This document shows, one piece after another, positions 46,570 to 57,773 of a DNA stretch of 64,000 nt (within the stretch, counting starts at the first letter, position 1; each line of letters begins with the position of its first letter). This stretch comes from Amborella trichopoda (lineage: Eukaryota > Streptophyta > Magnoliopsida > Amborellales > Amborellaceae). The position numbers and the translations under genes were made by a program. The DNA lies in assembly GCF_000471905.2 (NCBI RefSeq), contig NW_006496520.1, positions 119,728-183,727 on the forward strand, read 5' to 3'. Under the pieces are notes generated by a model. The model was not told where the DNA came from and did not search any database. It saw only the letters and a list, made by a program, of their open reading frames with translations.

Positions 46570-47350
46570 TCTTAGGTTGTATTAAGAAATACTTGTTGTA
46601 TTAAGAAATACTTGTTGTATTAAGAAATGAGTAATGATCTTATGAGACCCTCCCACACTAATGTGTGTAGGACCTCAAAGGATCACCATTAAATTTGACA
46701 AAGTTCTCTAGAAAAGTTATCACATGGGTGTGGAACTTGCGTTTTCTAGAGATCAGTGCCAAATTTAATGGTGACCCTTTGGGGTCCTACACACTTGAGT
46801 GTGGGGGGGTCCTACACACTTGAGTGTTGGAGGGTCTCATAGGATCATTACTTTTAAGAAATACGTTTTATTTTTTTGACAAGAAATACTTGTATTACAT
46901 TTTTTTTTTTTTTTGAGAAGAAAAATATGATACTTATTGTATTACCATTTATTTATTTTTTGACAAGAAAAATAAGAAGATGTTGTATTACTTTTTTTTT
47001 TTGCTTGTTGCATCACTTTTTTTTTTTGATAAGAAAACTAAGAAAATGATGCAAGAAAAATAAGAAAATGATGTTGCTAAGGTACCTTTCTTTTATACCT
47101 TTTATTTTATTTTTTTGACAAGAAATACTTATTATATTACCTTTTATTTTGTTTTTGACAAGAAAAATAAGAAGATGTTGTATTACCTTTTTTTCTTTAC
47201 AACAAATGCTTGTTGTATTACCTTTTATTTTTTTTTTGATGATGTTATTTTCTTCCTTTTATTTTTTTTTAAGACAAAAATAAAACGCTTTCTTTCCCTT
47301 TATTTTTTTTATGACATTATTTTCTTGCTTTTATTTTTTTTTGAAGACAA
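46570..47350. repeat. T-rich tandem duplications around GACAAGAAA and TTGTATTA
   Basis: Three copies of TTGTATTAAGAAATACTTG-like sequence precede the MITE at 46629. After it, six or seven degenerate units of about 55-80 bp repeat TTTTATTTTTTTGACAAGAA, AATAAGAAGATGTTGTATTA. These are local duplications; no gene. Confidence 0.6.
46629..46853. mobile_element. Mutator-type MITE (225 bp) with 9-bp TSD
   Basis: The flanks are TTAAGAAAT on both sides (46620-46628 and 46854-46862). The ends read GAGTAATGATCTTATGAGACC and, inverted, AAGTAATGATCCTATGAGACC. The right arm holds a 25-bp internal duplication (GGTCCTACACACTTGAGTG twice, 46774-46828). Non-coding. Confidence 0.88.
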
Positions 47351-48190
47351 AAATAAAATGCTAGATTACGGCCCAGAGGTTCGAACTTAGGACGTTCAAG
47401 ATGAAATCGTAAGTGATAAATAACTGCACAACGTCACTAAGTGTTGATTTACTTTCTAAAATAATTATATATATTGAATTAACATCTCAACGTTATATCA
47501 CCGTGTTCGAATCCCACATCGAAGAAGTAAAAGAAGTTTTAGGGAATAAATACCTCCTCAATACCTTAATCATTAGCATGTTCAAAAAAGGGGGCAGTGT
47601 AACCTAACACGAGGTACACGTGTAGTTTGTATTTTCAAACTAAATTACAAAAGTGCCCTCATCCAGTGACTCGTCGATCTATGACGTCATACTTACTCTT
47701 TTTGGAGGAATCGATACTGGGTCACCAATTCCCGTGTCAAACCGGGCTAGTCCATTTCTACTCGTCGAGTTTTAAATCACTGTATATTTATTGAGAACTG
47801 TGTAAATTTTCAAAATTTCTTGAAGTTTGGCGAGTCTATTATTTTTAAAGGAATCGACACGGGATCACCGATTCCCATGTCAAACAGGGCGAGTCCGTTT
47901 CGACTTATCGAGTTTTAAATCACTGTTCTGGAATGAAACCAATGTTTATCGAGAACTGTGTAAATGTTCAAAATTTCTTGAAGTTTTTAGTGGAGTGAAG
48001 TGCGATGTCGACTTTAGGGCATGTTTGTTTTTCTTAAAAATATCTTCAAGAAAGTTGAATGTTTTGTTCTAGAAGGTTTATATAAATTCTAGGTACCGTG
48101 TTTGATAACTTGTTGGAATGTTAAGAAAGTTTTTGATAATGCGTTTGATATCATGTATATATATGGGAAAAGTTTATATAGAGACGAGGC
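47351..48190. repeat. Spacer with a 143-bp tandem duplication
   Basis: 47700-47842 and 47843-47990 share AGGAATCGAYACKGGRTCACC, TCAAACMGGGCKAGTCC, GAGTTTTAAATCACTGT and GAGAACTGTGTAAAT. Before it, 47375-47520 contains two TTCGAA words in a tRNA T-arm-like setting (GAGGTTCGAACTTAG and GTGTTCGAATCCCAC). No gene is recognised. Confidence 0.5.
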
Positions 48191-48239
48191 TCTAAACATC
48201 AAATTTGAGCCTACCTAAAAACTTCATTAGAAGATGTTG

Positions 48240-48440
48240 TTTTGATGCCCAAATATCTTCAAATTGATCATCTCGACATCGTTTCGATGCCCAAATATCT
48301 TCAAATTGATCATCTCGACATCAAGATGCATGGACATGAGAAAAAAATGGATTTCAAGTTTTCGAAATAGTGTATTTTGTAACACATTTTTTTACCATCA
48401 ATTTTCAAGAGTTTTAAGTTTTCATAGCTTTAAACTTTAT
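48240..48440 (+). repeat. Dispersed repeat R2, copy 4
   Basis: Same order as copy 1, with a local 48-bp duplication of GATGCCCAAATATCTTCAAA and AATTGATCATCTCGACATC at 48248-48330. Confidence 0.5.
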
Positions 48441-50748
48441 AAATAAGAGCAATGATTTCATGCAACAGTTGTATAGTAATATGATGCAACAACCTTAAAA
48501 AACCATCTTGTGGCCATTTGTTTGATTCAAATTTTGAAATATACATTCTTTTCATTCTAATGAACAATCGCAAAAAAAGAAAAAATTGAAAACATAGCTT
48601 AAAAATTATTTTTTTAGTCCAATTAACATAGGCCGTTTATTTTGGTGAGATGCTTAAATCTAAACTTTAGAGGGATTTTTTCATTTTCAAGTTTTTTGGA
48701 TGCCTTTATTATCATTAGATGAATAATGTTAAAAAAAAAAAAAAAAAATGATTTTGAGTTTATAAAGGCTATAATCTTGAAATTCACAAAATGAATAGTC
48801 TAAATTCATTTTTGGAGGGGACTCATTTGATCATATCTAGGATTCAAATTGAATTTTTTTTTTTTAGGGGATTGATTATTGAGATGAAGAGAGTGTGTGT
48901 GCAAAATTTGAAGTCATACAAATACCACAAACATGGTTTTTTAGAAGTGTTGTTGTATTATACTATGATACAACCGTTGTATTGAATCATTAATTTATAA
49001 ATAAATATAAAAATATATTTAAAGGCTATCACAAAGATTTCGAGTATTAAAACCATATTTAAGGCTATCACAATTATTTCGAACATTGAAACCACATTTC
49101 TTGACAACTCTCTACCTCTGATCCCATATTACTCTTTGTCTGCAGCCCCCAATCACTCTCTCCCTTAGACTCCAGCTCCCATTCTAGATTGCTAAAATCT
49201 TAATCTTACGAAGGTCTTCATCAATCCATCTCCCCCTTCACAAACACCATCCTTCCTTTCTATCTTCACAAATACATATACAAGACTAGCACATCTGAGA
49301 AACAAAGAGAGAACCCCTCTCTTCTCTCCCTGAAAATCCGCCCTCCTCTCTCTGTACCCCTCAAAGAAATCAGGAGCCCTCTCTTCTCTCCCTAAAAATC
49401 TGGCTCTCTCCATTTTCCAGCGTCTATCCTCTCTCTGCAGATTCAGAAATCCGCATCTACAAATCATTCAAAAGTTCTTCATCCCCTCTGTAAAACCACA
49501 CATCTAAAAACCACATAGGAGACCCAGCCATAAAAAATCGGGGAGATGGAGCCATACAGGAAAAAGAAAATTTAGGGGGAAAAGGGAGTTTAGAGAGAGA
49601 GTTCTCCATAGTTGCCATGAAATACGCACTCTCTCTATCCTGTCAAGCTCTTTGCAGGTTTCCATGGCCCATTCCAAGAGGCCAAATTTTTCGAAGGTTT
49701 CGGGTTCATTGGAGGGAAGGGATTAGGGTCTTCTCCTCCTCCAGTTATCAGGGTTTTAGCAGGGTTGCTACTTTCTGAGGGATTTAATGGGGAAGAGAGA
49801 AAAGTGATACATGACTGCAAGATTGCAACTAAACTATGGTGAGAAGTGAGAAGAAGAGCCTCTCCCGAGCATTTTATTTCCTCACTTTTGTTGTATGTTC
49901 TTCCTCGAGAGTAACATCCTATTGCTTTTAATCCAACCACCTACGCTTCCTCTATCTACTAGCCACTTGAAGGTTTTTCTCCTTATGGGTTTTTTTAGAG
50001 AGAGAGGTGTGTTGAGGGAAGAATATCTCTCTCCTCATTGACAAGAATGCCATTGAATTGAAAGAGAGAATGATAAGGATGTTGCAGAAGAGGATTTCTT
50101 AGAATGATAACGATGTTGCAGAAGAGGGTGTCTTCTAAGTAGTTCTTGCTACTGCCATGAGAGAGAAGAGGATAGAGGGCTGAAAGCCGCATAGAGAGAA
50201 GAGAGGCAATAGGGTAGGCAGGGGGAGTGTTCGAAGTTTCAACACAGAGATCTATAGGAAGAAAGGGTAAAAAGGTCTATGGTAATTAAACATGAAACTC
50301 ATAACTAAGGCTCTCCACGTTACTAGGGCTTAGATCTACAGTTTCTTGAATGAACGGTCTACAGTTTAGATACACTCTAACGAGGTGTATTTAAAGTACA
50401 TTAGATCACTGCCCTTTGTTTAATATTTCATAAAAGTATACAATGAAACTATTCACCTATGTCAGCTTTTACATAGACTGGTTACAACTAATCTTGACCA
50501 TAAAATTGGGCGGGTACATTCATTGTCCTTTGTTTCGTTTCTCTTTTTTTTTAACTGTTACAATCTTGATACTCTGGCAGGTTGGTGTTCTTTCTTGAGG
50601 AATTATGCATGGGGAGGGAAAAAAGAAGGTATTATGGCATGATATGCATTTGGGATATATTATGTTTGGGAAATATTATGTTGAGATTTCACTTTTCTTA
50701 ATACTTTTATTCTTATTTTGGTCTCGACTCAAAATTTTAACATTCTAA
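48441..50748. other. Spacer, no gene seen
   Basis: AT-rich to 49100, then CT-rich (49140-49520) and purine-rich (49550-50280) parts. Frames at 49192-49467 and 49635-49940 (minus) are open but show no domain and mirror the biased composition. 50055-50125 has a short tandem duplication around GATGTTGCAGAAGAGG. Confidence 0.4.
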
Positions 50749-50765
50749 TTTGCTAAAATACAAAA

Positions 50766-52225
50766 GGGAAATGATTCTATAAGACCTTGCCACAAATAGT
50801 GGTATAGGATCCCTATAGATCACTATCTATCCTAAGATTCATATCTTGAGTTAAAATTTAAATTTTACCCACCCTCAAGTTTTATTCTCTCTCCCCATAA
50901 ATTAGTTAGACCCGTACAACCTAGGAACCGTACAACATGTCCTTTCTACCTTTTCTCTCTCTCTCTCGTACGAAAGAAATGGAGGCCCCTACACCTCTCC
51001 CCTCTCTCTCTCTCTCTCTCTACTCTTTCTCTCTCTCTCTCCAGCCAATGTTCATTTCTCTCACGGCCTATCTCCTCTCTCTCTCTTTTGCCTCTCGCCA
51101 CTATCTCTCTCCCTCACGGCCTACCTCCTCTCTCGGCCCTCCCCTGCACCTCTCTCTCTCTCTCTTAAAGGCATTTGGACTCAGATTTTGCATCTCAACA
51201 CCATCTAATGGGTCGCTCAATCTGCCCAACATTTGACAACATGTTTAGAATGGAACTACATTTTAGGTTTTTAAAATATACTACCAAAGGAGATTATAGT
51301 TTCTGACCATTACTGGAGCATTATCCTTAGGTTCATTTGGAGGATAATTTATCATATTTGTTTTTCATCAGCTATACTGCAGTATGTGTTTCGTCCATCG
51401 CTTAAATGATCTGACATGCCACATCTTATTGAACTACAACTTGGCAATATTCCAAGTTCTTTAAGAGTTTTGTTCGACTGTGAAAACATTCAATTCTGAA
51501 AGAACTTTGTTGAGAATCTTGAGATAACAAGTTTATGCTATCAAATCTTGAGAACAAATTAAGCCAAGAAATTCAAGCAATAGATTTTTCCAACTTTCCT
51601 TTTTAATAATTCCATTTACTATCGAAAATAATTAGTTTGTGAAAATCACTGTACACGTATCTAATCGCTCTATCTGTAATTGATGCATATTTTGGATTTC
51701 CTTAGAGAGAGAAATGCCATCTTTCTCTTTCTGGAAGGTCCACCACACCTTGAATCAGAGATAACCCAGATTGAATTAATGGAGAAACACTTAGTTATTG
51801 ACTATCAAACGCAATTGATGCTAAGTCATTTGCGATTTCTTTGGAGAAACACTAGTGATTCACTATCAAACCCAATTGATACTAAGTCATTTGTGATTTC
51901 TTCTGAGAAATTACCCAGAAAGGCACAACATTTTGTTGGGTTTCTTGTTGAGAATTGCCTATATGAGCTAAAGAAAGAAAATGATCAAAAGCACATGTTG
52001 GGTGTTTGGTTGATGATGGTTCTGATGTGTTGAGCCATCATATGGAGAGAGAAATTGCTGAGAGTGAAAAGTTGTGATGGAGAGATGGTGCGAGGCTTCT
52101 ATGTAGTTGACAAATTTTGTGAGTGCAGGAAGCCATGACAGGAGTTACTTTGTAGAAAGAGAGAGAGATAGAGAAGTGCAGGGGAGGGCTGAGAGAGGAT
52201 GGAGGCCGTGAGGAAGATAGACTGG

Positions 52226-52272
<47 letters not shown>

Positions 52273-52556
52273 GAGCATTGACTAGAGAGAGAGAGGTGCA
52301 GGCCTTCATCTCTGGAGAGAGAAAGAGACGTGCAGGGGCCTCCATTTTTTGTGTGTGAGAGAGAAAGGCAAAGAGAGAGGGACAGGTTGTACGGCGCGTA
52401 GTTTGTATGGGTTGGAAAAATTTATGGGGAGAGAGAAAAGAACTCTTATGGTGAGTAATTTTTGAACTTTAACTCAAGATATGAATCTTGAGATCAATGA
52501 TGATCCATAGGGTCTCACATCACTATTTGTGGTAGGGGCCTATAGGATCACTACTC
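50766..52556. mobile_element. Mutator-like element (1791 bp) with about 400-bp TIRs
   Basis: The arms run from 50766 to about 51170 and from 52556 back to about 52140. They start GGGAAATGATTCTATAAGACC and GAGTAGTGATCCTATAGGCCC, and share CCACAAATAGTG, AAGATTCATATCTTGAGTTA, TCTCTCTCCCCATAAAT, CCGTACAAC, AATGGAGGCCCCT and CCCTCCCCTGCAC. A 17-bp direct repeat TTTGCYAAAATACAAAA abuts both ends (50749-50765 and 52557-52573). No transposase is visible. The 1-kb centre holds a 117-codon frame with an internal duplication. Long arms fit the Mutator superfamily. Confidence 0.75.
51680..52033 (+). pseudogene. Open frame inside the Mutator-like element, unrecognised
   Basis: A 117-codon frame beginning MMHILDFLRERNAIFLFLEG lies in the unique centre of the element. 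The segment 51781-51842 is repeated at 51843-51904 (GGAGAAACACT..., TCAAACSCAATTGATRCTAAG), so codons 35-55 and 56-76 are related. I recognise no family. The product has no signal peptide, metal site or transposase motif. Captured host sequence is the natural explanation for unique DNA between long Mutator arms, but a chance frame is not excluded. Confidence 0.3.
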
Positions 52557-52762
52557 TTTGCCAAAATACAAAAAAACTAATGCATTTGGGTAATTTAAAG
52601 TCTAACTTTTGAATCAACCAAAAAGTTATTTGGATGATATAAAAGTTCTACTTTTGTGTCGCCAAAACACTAAAAAACTGACATATTTGGATAGCTTGAA
52701 AGTTAAACTTTCGAAATTTCCGACAATTTGGTTTTCTTACTTATTTTATATATATATATATA

Positions 52763-52962
52763 TAGCAATGATCCTATGAGACCCTCCTACACCCATGTGC
52801 AGAGGACCTCAAAGGATCATCATTAAATTTGACACAAATCTCTAGAAAAGTTATCACATGGGTATGAGACTTGACTTTTCTAGAGATCTGTGTAAATTTT
52901 AATGCTGATCCTTTGAGGTCCTATACATATGGATGTGGGACGGTCTCATAGGATCGTTACTC
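52763..52962. mobile_element. Mutator-type MITE (200 bp) in an AT microsatellite
   Basis: The arms read AATGATCCTATGAGACCCTCC and, inverted, AACGATCCTATGAGACCGTCC. They then share AGGACCTCAAAGGATCA and ATCTCTAGAAAAGT; nearly the whole element pairs with itself. It lies in a (TA)n run, so the expected ATATATATA duplication is present but uninformative. Confidence 0.8.
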
Positions 52963-52983
52963 ATATATATATATATATATATA

Positions 52984-53043
52984 TATGAAAAAGTCTTTCC
53001 AATGCCTATAGGCGAAAATGAACAGTGATTTTGCCTAGCCTCA
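52984..53043 (+). mobile_element. Cut arm of the fold-back MITE
   Basis: TCTTTCCAATGCCTATAGGC, then GAAAATGAACAGTGATTTTG and CCTAGCCTCA match the outer arm of the MITE at 19891-20343. It stops exactly where the LTR at 53044 begins, so the LTR interrupted it. Confidence 0.7.
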
Positions 53044-54492
53044 TGTCACGACCCCGCCCCTTGACCCCTACCGTACTTGCTGGAGGGCGACAGAGTGTGG
53101 GATCGCGACTAGAGGTCGCGAACGTCACTCAGGTGGGAGTGGCTCAACGCATTTAGAAATGCGAAATCAAAGCAAACCACGAAAGAAAATAAAAACTCAA
53201 TCATCAAGCATCATAAAACTGCACAAATTAAAACCATATGTACATATACAATCTCCAAAGGTTCTTTACAATTATGTTCAAGGCACTACCGACCTGACAA
53301 CAAAATGACAATATTTCATCAAAACAACACTGTGGCACCGCCACTCGACACCTACTATCAAAATGTTCCTTGATCAGTCTTGAGCTTCAGCCGCCTGCCA
53401 CAATTGTCTAGCTGCCCACTCACAATAATCGGAGGTTGTTACTCTACACAGGGAAGAAAAATAAGAGGAATGAGCTAAAAGCCCAATAAGTAGACCAGTG
53501 CCTTGCATTCCCACTTATATTCACACATATAAGATAATGTGGTCTGCAGATCATCACAGTTCATGCGAGTCACATAGTAAAGTTATGCATCACAATTCAT
53601 TAGCAGTATAAAACGAAGTATGATTCAGATATCAAGGCAGGACATATTGTATGAGCTAGTAGTTATTTCACCTTCTATCACAGTAACAGGTTAGTACCCA
53701 GAAATAACACACAAAGCACACAAACAAAGTCTAAAGTTGTCTACTCCCGAAGTAAAAGTCACATTGATCAGGCCAAGCCAATCCTGAACTTGGAACTTCT
53801 ACCCTCATTCAGGAGGGAGGACAATGACAAATGGAGGCCCCATTTCGTAATGTCCTCACTCTCACACAGAATCCCCAATGCGCTTTGGGGTTTTAGATAG
53901 GCGGTGGCCTTGCAAGACACGACCCTCTCCTATGCCTTCAAGCGAGAGGGCGTGACACTACCATTAGAGGACCCAATGCATAGTGCCCATAGCAATGTGG
54001 GGGGTGTGACCCTCCCTGCTATCTACAGTCACCTCCCGACTCCATTCTTATCATTGGAGTCAAGGCACAGTCTATCCAATTGTCAATGGAGGACCCATTG
54101 CATAGTGGTCAGTATCACATATATCAGTCTCAATATAACAGAATCACAATATCCAACTATTAATGGAGGACCCGTTGTGTAGTGGTTAATATCACATATA
54201 TCAATCTCAATATAACAAAATCACAATATTCAACTACCAATGGAGGTCCCATTGCGTAGTGGTCAGTATCACATATATCAGTCTCAATATAACAGAATCA
54301 CTATATCCAACTACCAATGGAGGACCTATTACATAGTGGTCAGTAGCACATATTCAGTTTCAATATAACATAATCACAATATCCAACTACCAATGGAGGA
54401 CCCATTGCATAGTGGTCAGTATCACATATATCAGTCTCAATATAACAGAATCACAATATCCAACTACTAATGGAGGACCCATTGCGTAGTGG
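53044..54492 (-). mobile_element. LTR copy, minus orientation, truncated
   Basis: It starts TGTCACGACCCCGCCCC and follows the solo LTR at 11154 in order: GGAGGGCGACAG near 53083, CTCAGGTGGGAGTGGCTCAA near 53129, AAAGCCCAATAAGTAGACC near 53490, AAGCCAATCCTGAACTTGG near 53773, TGCGCTTTGGGGTTTTAGAT near 53880, and CCTTGCAAGA near 53909. It ends in a 77-bp tandem array where the opposite-orientation LTR begins at 54493. Its own other end is absent. Confidence 0.7.
54070..54492. repeat. 77-bp tandem repeat, about 5.5 copies
   Basis: The word YAATGGAGG recurs at 54084, 54161, 54238, 54315, 54391 and 54468 (steps 77, 77, 77, 76, 77). Each unit also holds CATTGCRTAGTGG, ATCACATATATCAGTCTC and AATATAACAGAATCACAATA. 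The other LTR copies have only one or two equivalents (near 12070, and inverted near 56451 and 56534), so this array expanded in this copy. Confidence 0.92.
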
Positions 54493-57400
54493 TGTAAGGA
54501 TCACAATTTTCTCCCAGTCTAGTGACACGCACGACGATGGAGAGTGAGACAGAGGCCCAGCATCGTTTGGAGCATCGCCGCGCGTGTTAAGGAGATGTAA
54601 TGCCGACTGTGTGAGAGGAGAAGTAGCACCGGCTGTGTGAGAGAAGGCATAGTGCCGAATGTGTGAGAGAAGGCGTAGCACTGACTGTGTGAAAAGACAC
54701 GTAGCATCGGTTGTGTGAGAAGAGACGTAACACCGACTGTGTGAGAGAAGATGTAGCGCAGGCTGTGTGAGAGGAGACGTAGCGCCGACTGTATGAGAGA
54801 AGAGGTAGCGGTTATGTAAAAGAGACCCATCGCAGCCTGTGAATTCAAGGCCTAGTGCCGGCTGTGAAATGAGAGCAAGAAAGAGCAACGCCGTGCGTGA
54901 ACTAAGAATAGCGCTGGGAGTGTCTTTGTCAAATGTACGACCGCTGTACGTGACAGCGTTTCTCTGTATGTGTTAGAGCCGCGTGAGATTGTATCAGCCA
55001 CATTGTTTTCCAACCACCCTTTCCTATTAAGCCTTTTTACTCCCTTGGGCAATGCGGTCTCCCCCATTTCTCAACTGTCTCTCTCTCTCTCTTGGAGCTC
55101 ATTGCTGCCCCTTTAAAGACAACCAACTGGTGAAGCTAAGGAAAGCCCATGAAGGCCGTAAGTGGGGATCAAAGACACTGTGGGAGTTAAGGTAAGTGGG
55201 TTTAGTGCGATGTTTCACTTACATTGGGATGGATTAAACTTTGGTAAATATGATAGGGAAAATGGTAGTATAGAAGCCAGGAATGAAGTGGAATGAGCAA
55301 TTGAACATTGCTCGATAAACAATGGAGCAATTAATTCCAATATTTTGTTTTATTTACTTATCATGATCAAGACCTTGTATGGATGCTTACTTTGACTTGT
55401 GGAATGGGGTATTATGCTTGAAATCATGCCTACACTAAAAAGGGGATAATTCCCAGGAGCTATAGGGGTTTTTGTGACAAACGTTTTAATGATCAAACGG
55501 GGTCCAGATGGGCCTCAACCAATATCGAATGAATAGTATACATGTCTATTATAAGTTTTCTCCTTGTGTCATGTTCAAATGCTGCATGGATAGAAAGATA
55601 CACCCTAAAATGTTGAGGCATGTCACTAATCACAGTCACTGTAATTCTAGCAACTGTGACTCTTTCTGAACTACGGCTTTGGCCTAGCAAATGACGTCCA
55701 AATGGCTTCATACTACCACTATTAGAAAGACCTGTGAATGAGCTCCAAGTTGCATGTTTTGATATTTTCAAAATTCCTCCTAGATTTTTGAGCTATGTCC
55801 CTAAATGTGTGAGCACGTCATGGCCCACTGGTGCAGGAAATTTTCAGCAAATTTCAATCATTTTGAGATGAGCTTTTGACCTATCAGAAGTTGTTCAAAT
55901 TTCTTCAAAGCACCGCCATTTTAAAGCCTTGGGCATGAACTTAATGTTGCATGTTTAAAATATTTTGAAAATCTCCCTAAATTGGGAAATTATTCCCCGA
56001 GAAGAGGGATATATCACTGTTGCACCTCACTAAATTAGTGTTATGCTTGTCTTCTTCCACCTTTCTCGGAATTACTCATTAAGCTATTCAAGTAGCTATG
56101 TAACATCTTTGATAAGTGATAAATGTGAGTATTATGTGATGTTCATGCGATTGTCATAGTGTTATGTGTATGGTGCTACGCAAATATGTGCAATGTGATA
56201 AAGGGATAAGTGCAAAACTAAGGTGACTATTCTATGATGAATGACGTCTAAGTGTAAATTCCGAGTGATATCTCATGCAATGGATGCTTCATGATAAATG
56301 TTATATTGTGTGATGAATGCTAGTTGATTTCGAGTAAGACTCCATTCTTGCATGATGAAAATTTGATTTATCTGTTATAATGCACTGATTTAGCATGAAT
56401 GAAATTTTAATGTCTGAGTACGATACGAGGCCATAATAATGACTACTACGCAATGGGGCACCCATTGGTAGTGGGCACTGTTCTATGATAATACTATAAT
56501 ACTGGCCATTATTTCATTGATACTGCTCGCTATGCGATGGGGCACCCATTGGTAGTGAGGATTGTTATACTAAAAAAAGTGATGCTGACTATATCCCCTA
56601 ATTTGCTGAACGATAAGATGCAGTTAGGGGAAGAGTGAAATGGGAGGGTCGCACCCCCACGAGTTTTACTGAGGAGAGACTAGTGACTGACACCTTGCAA
56701 GGTAAGTGCCTATCGATCCCCCAATGCGCGTTGGGGGCTGTGTGCATAAGTATGATAGCATTATGAAGTGGATTTTCCCACTTGTCATTGCCCTCTCTCC
56801 TTGGAGATGGTAAACGTCCTAAGCAATGGGATTGGCTTAGCCCCATGGATAGGGCCTCCACTGCAGGAGTAGGTGGACTAGGGAGTGAGTGGGTAATGAT
56901 TGAATAGTGATTGGGAATGCCGATGATTGAATCAATTGAATGACCACTACTCCATGGATAGAATGTTTATAATTGATGCACTGACCTGATCGATGATTTT
57001 CACGATTGTTGCACTGAAATTCCGTATGGTTAAATAAATTTTTCATAATTCTTGAGTAGGCTCATTATTGATGCATAATGCTTAGACCTACTTACTGGGC
57101 TGTATAACTCAACCCATTTCTCCCTCCCCTCCTTGTAGACTGATAACAACAGGTCAAGAGTTGGAACGATGAGGATTCTTGAAGGACGTGACGCCATATT
57201 TTTTGGAAGTGGGATCAAGATCTTGTATGTGGTTGGGAAGTCTAGCCCTGGATTTTGTCTATTGCAAATTTTGGGCCCCGATGCCCCAGACTCAAATGTA
57301 ATTTTTTTGGAAAAATGTTATGTAAAGCCCTTTTGTCAATATATGGAGCTTTAAATTAATACTTTGCCCATGTATTTAGAATTACTAATGTATTTATCTT

Positions 57401-57540
57401 TCCATGGTTTGCTTTGATTTCCAAAATAATGGCGTTGAGTTCATCCTGACCTTATTGACAAACGCTACTTTGGGATCACGAACTTGCACTCGGTCACCCT
57501 CTGTCTCGTATGGTAAGGGGTTTGGGGCGGGGTCATGACA
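54493..57540 (+). mobile_element. 5' LTR (3048 bp), plus orientation, with tRNA primer site after it
   Basis: It starts TGTAAGGATCAC, as the solo LTR does on its own minus strand (TGTAAGGACCCG), and ends GGGGCGGGGTCATGACA. Four bases further on is TGGTATCAGAGCC, complementary to the initiator methionine tRNA. It is inverted relative to 53044-54492 and shares the same landmarks in reverse (GGGGCACCCATTGGTAGTG near 56455 and 56537, CCTTGCAAGG near 56693, GGATTGGCTTAG near 56828, GTAGGTCTAAG counterpart near 57085). It appears to have inserted into the 77-bp array of the other copy. Likely a Tekay/Del-type chromovirus. Confidence 0.75.
54595..54815 (+). repeat. 26-bp minisatellite near the LTR start, 8-9 copies
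   Basis: Core CCGACTGTGTGAGAG at steps of 26 bp (54603, 54629, 54655, 54681, 54707, 54733 and onwards). The unit is roughly AGCACCGACTGTGTGAGAGA plus AGACGT. The solo LTR has a different array in this place. Confidence 0.9.
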
Positions 57541-57544
57541 TATA

Positions 57545-57557
57545 TGGTATCAGAGCC
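57545..57557 (+). promoter_or_regulatory. Primer binding site for initiator tRNA-Met
   Basis: TGGTATCAGAGCC, the standard minus-strand primer site of many plant LTR retroelements, four bases after the LTR end at 57540. It fixes the orientation of this LTR family. Confidence 0.9.
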
Positions 57558-57700
57558 AGATTAGGATTCTTATCCTAGGGGGTTTTAGAAGAGTCTTTAG
57601 AATAGTTTCAGGATAGATTAGTGACTGGGTGCTCTTGTGCTAGGTTGATGATGCTGAGGGTTCATGCCAACAATGCAAGCTCCAACAATGAGAACACCGA
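57558..57700 (+). other. Leader of the plus-orientation element
   Basis: Short leader after the primer site. The last part resembles the beginning of a chromovirus gag (a translated stretch rich in Asn and Glu around 57670-57705). The boundary with Tat-type sequence lies soon after. Confidence 0.35.
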
Positions 57701-57773
57701 GATGCTCGATGGAACCAAGAGACAAGCTGAAGGAATACTACCTCTCACACTCAAGATCGGCCCTACTGTCTAA

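Noticed and set aside
47413-47607. 64-codon plus-strand frame
   Set aside because: No recognisable feature; near T-rich duplications.
49192-49940. Minus-strand frames of 91 and 101 codons
   Set aside because: Composition follows the CT- and GA-rich sequence; no domain.
54070-54492. CRISPR-like regular repeat
   Set aside because: 77-bp head-to-tail tandem units without unique spacers, in a plant retroelement LTR.
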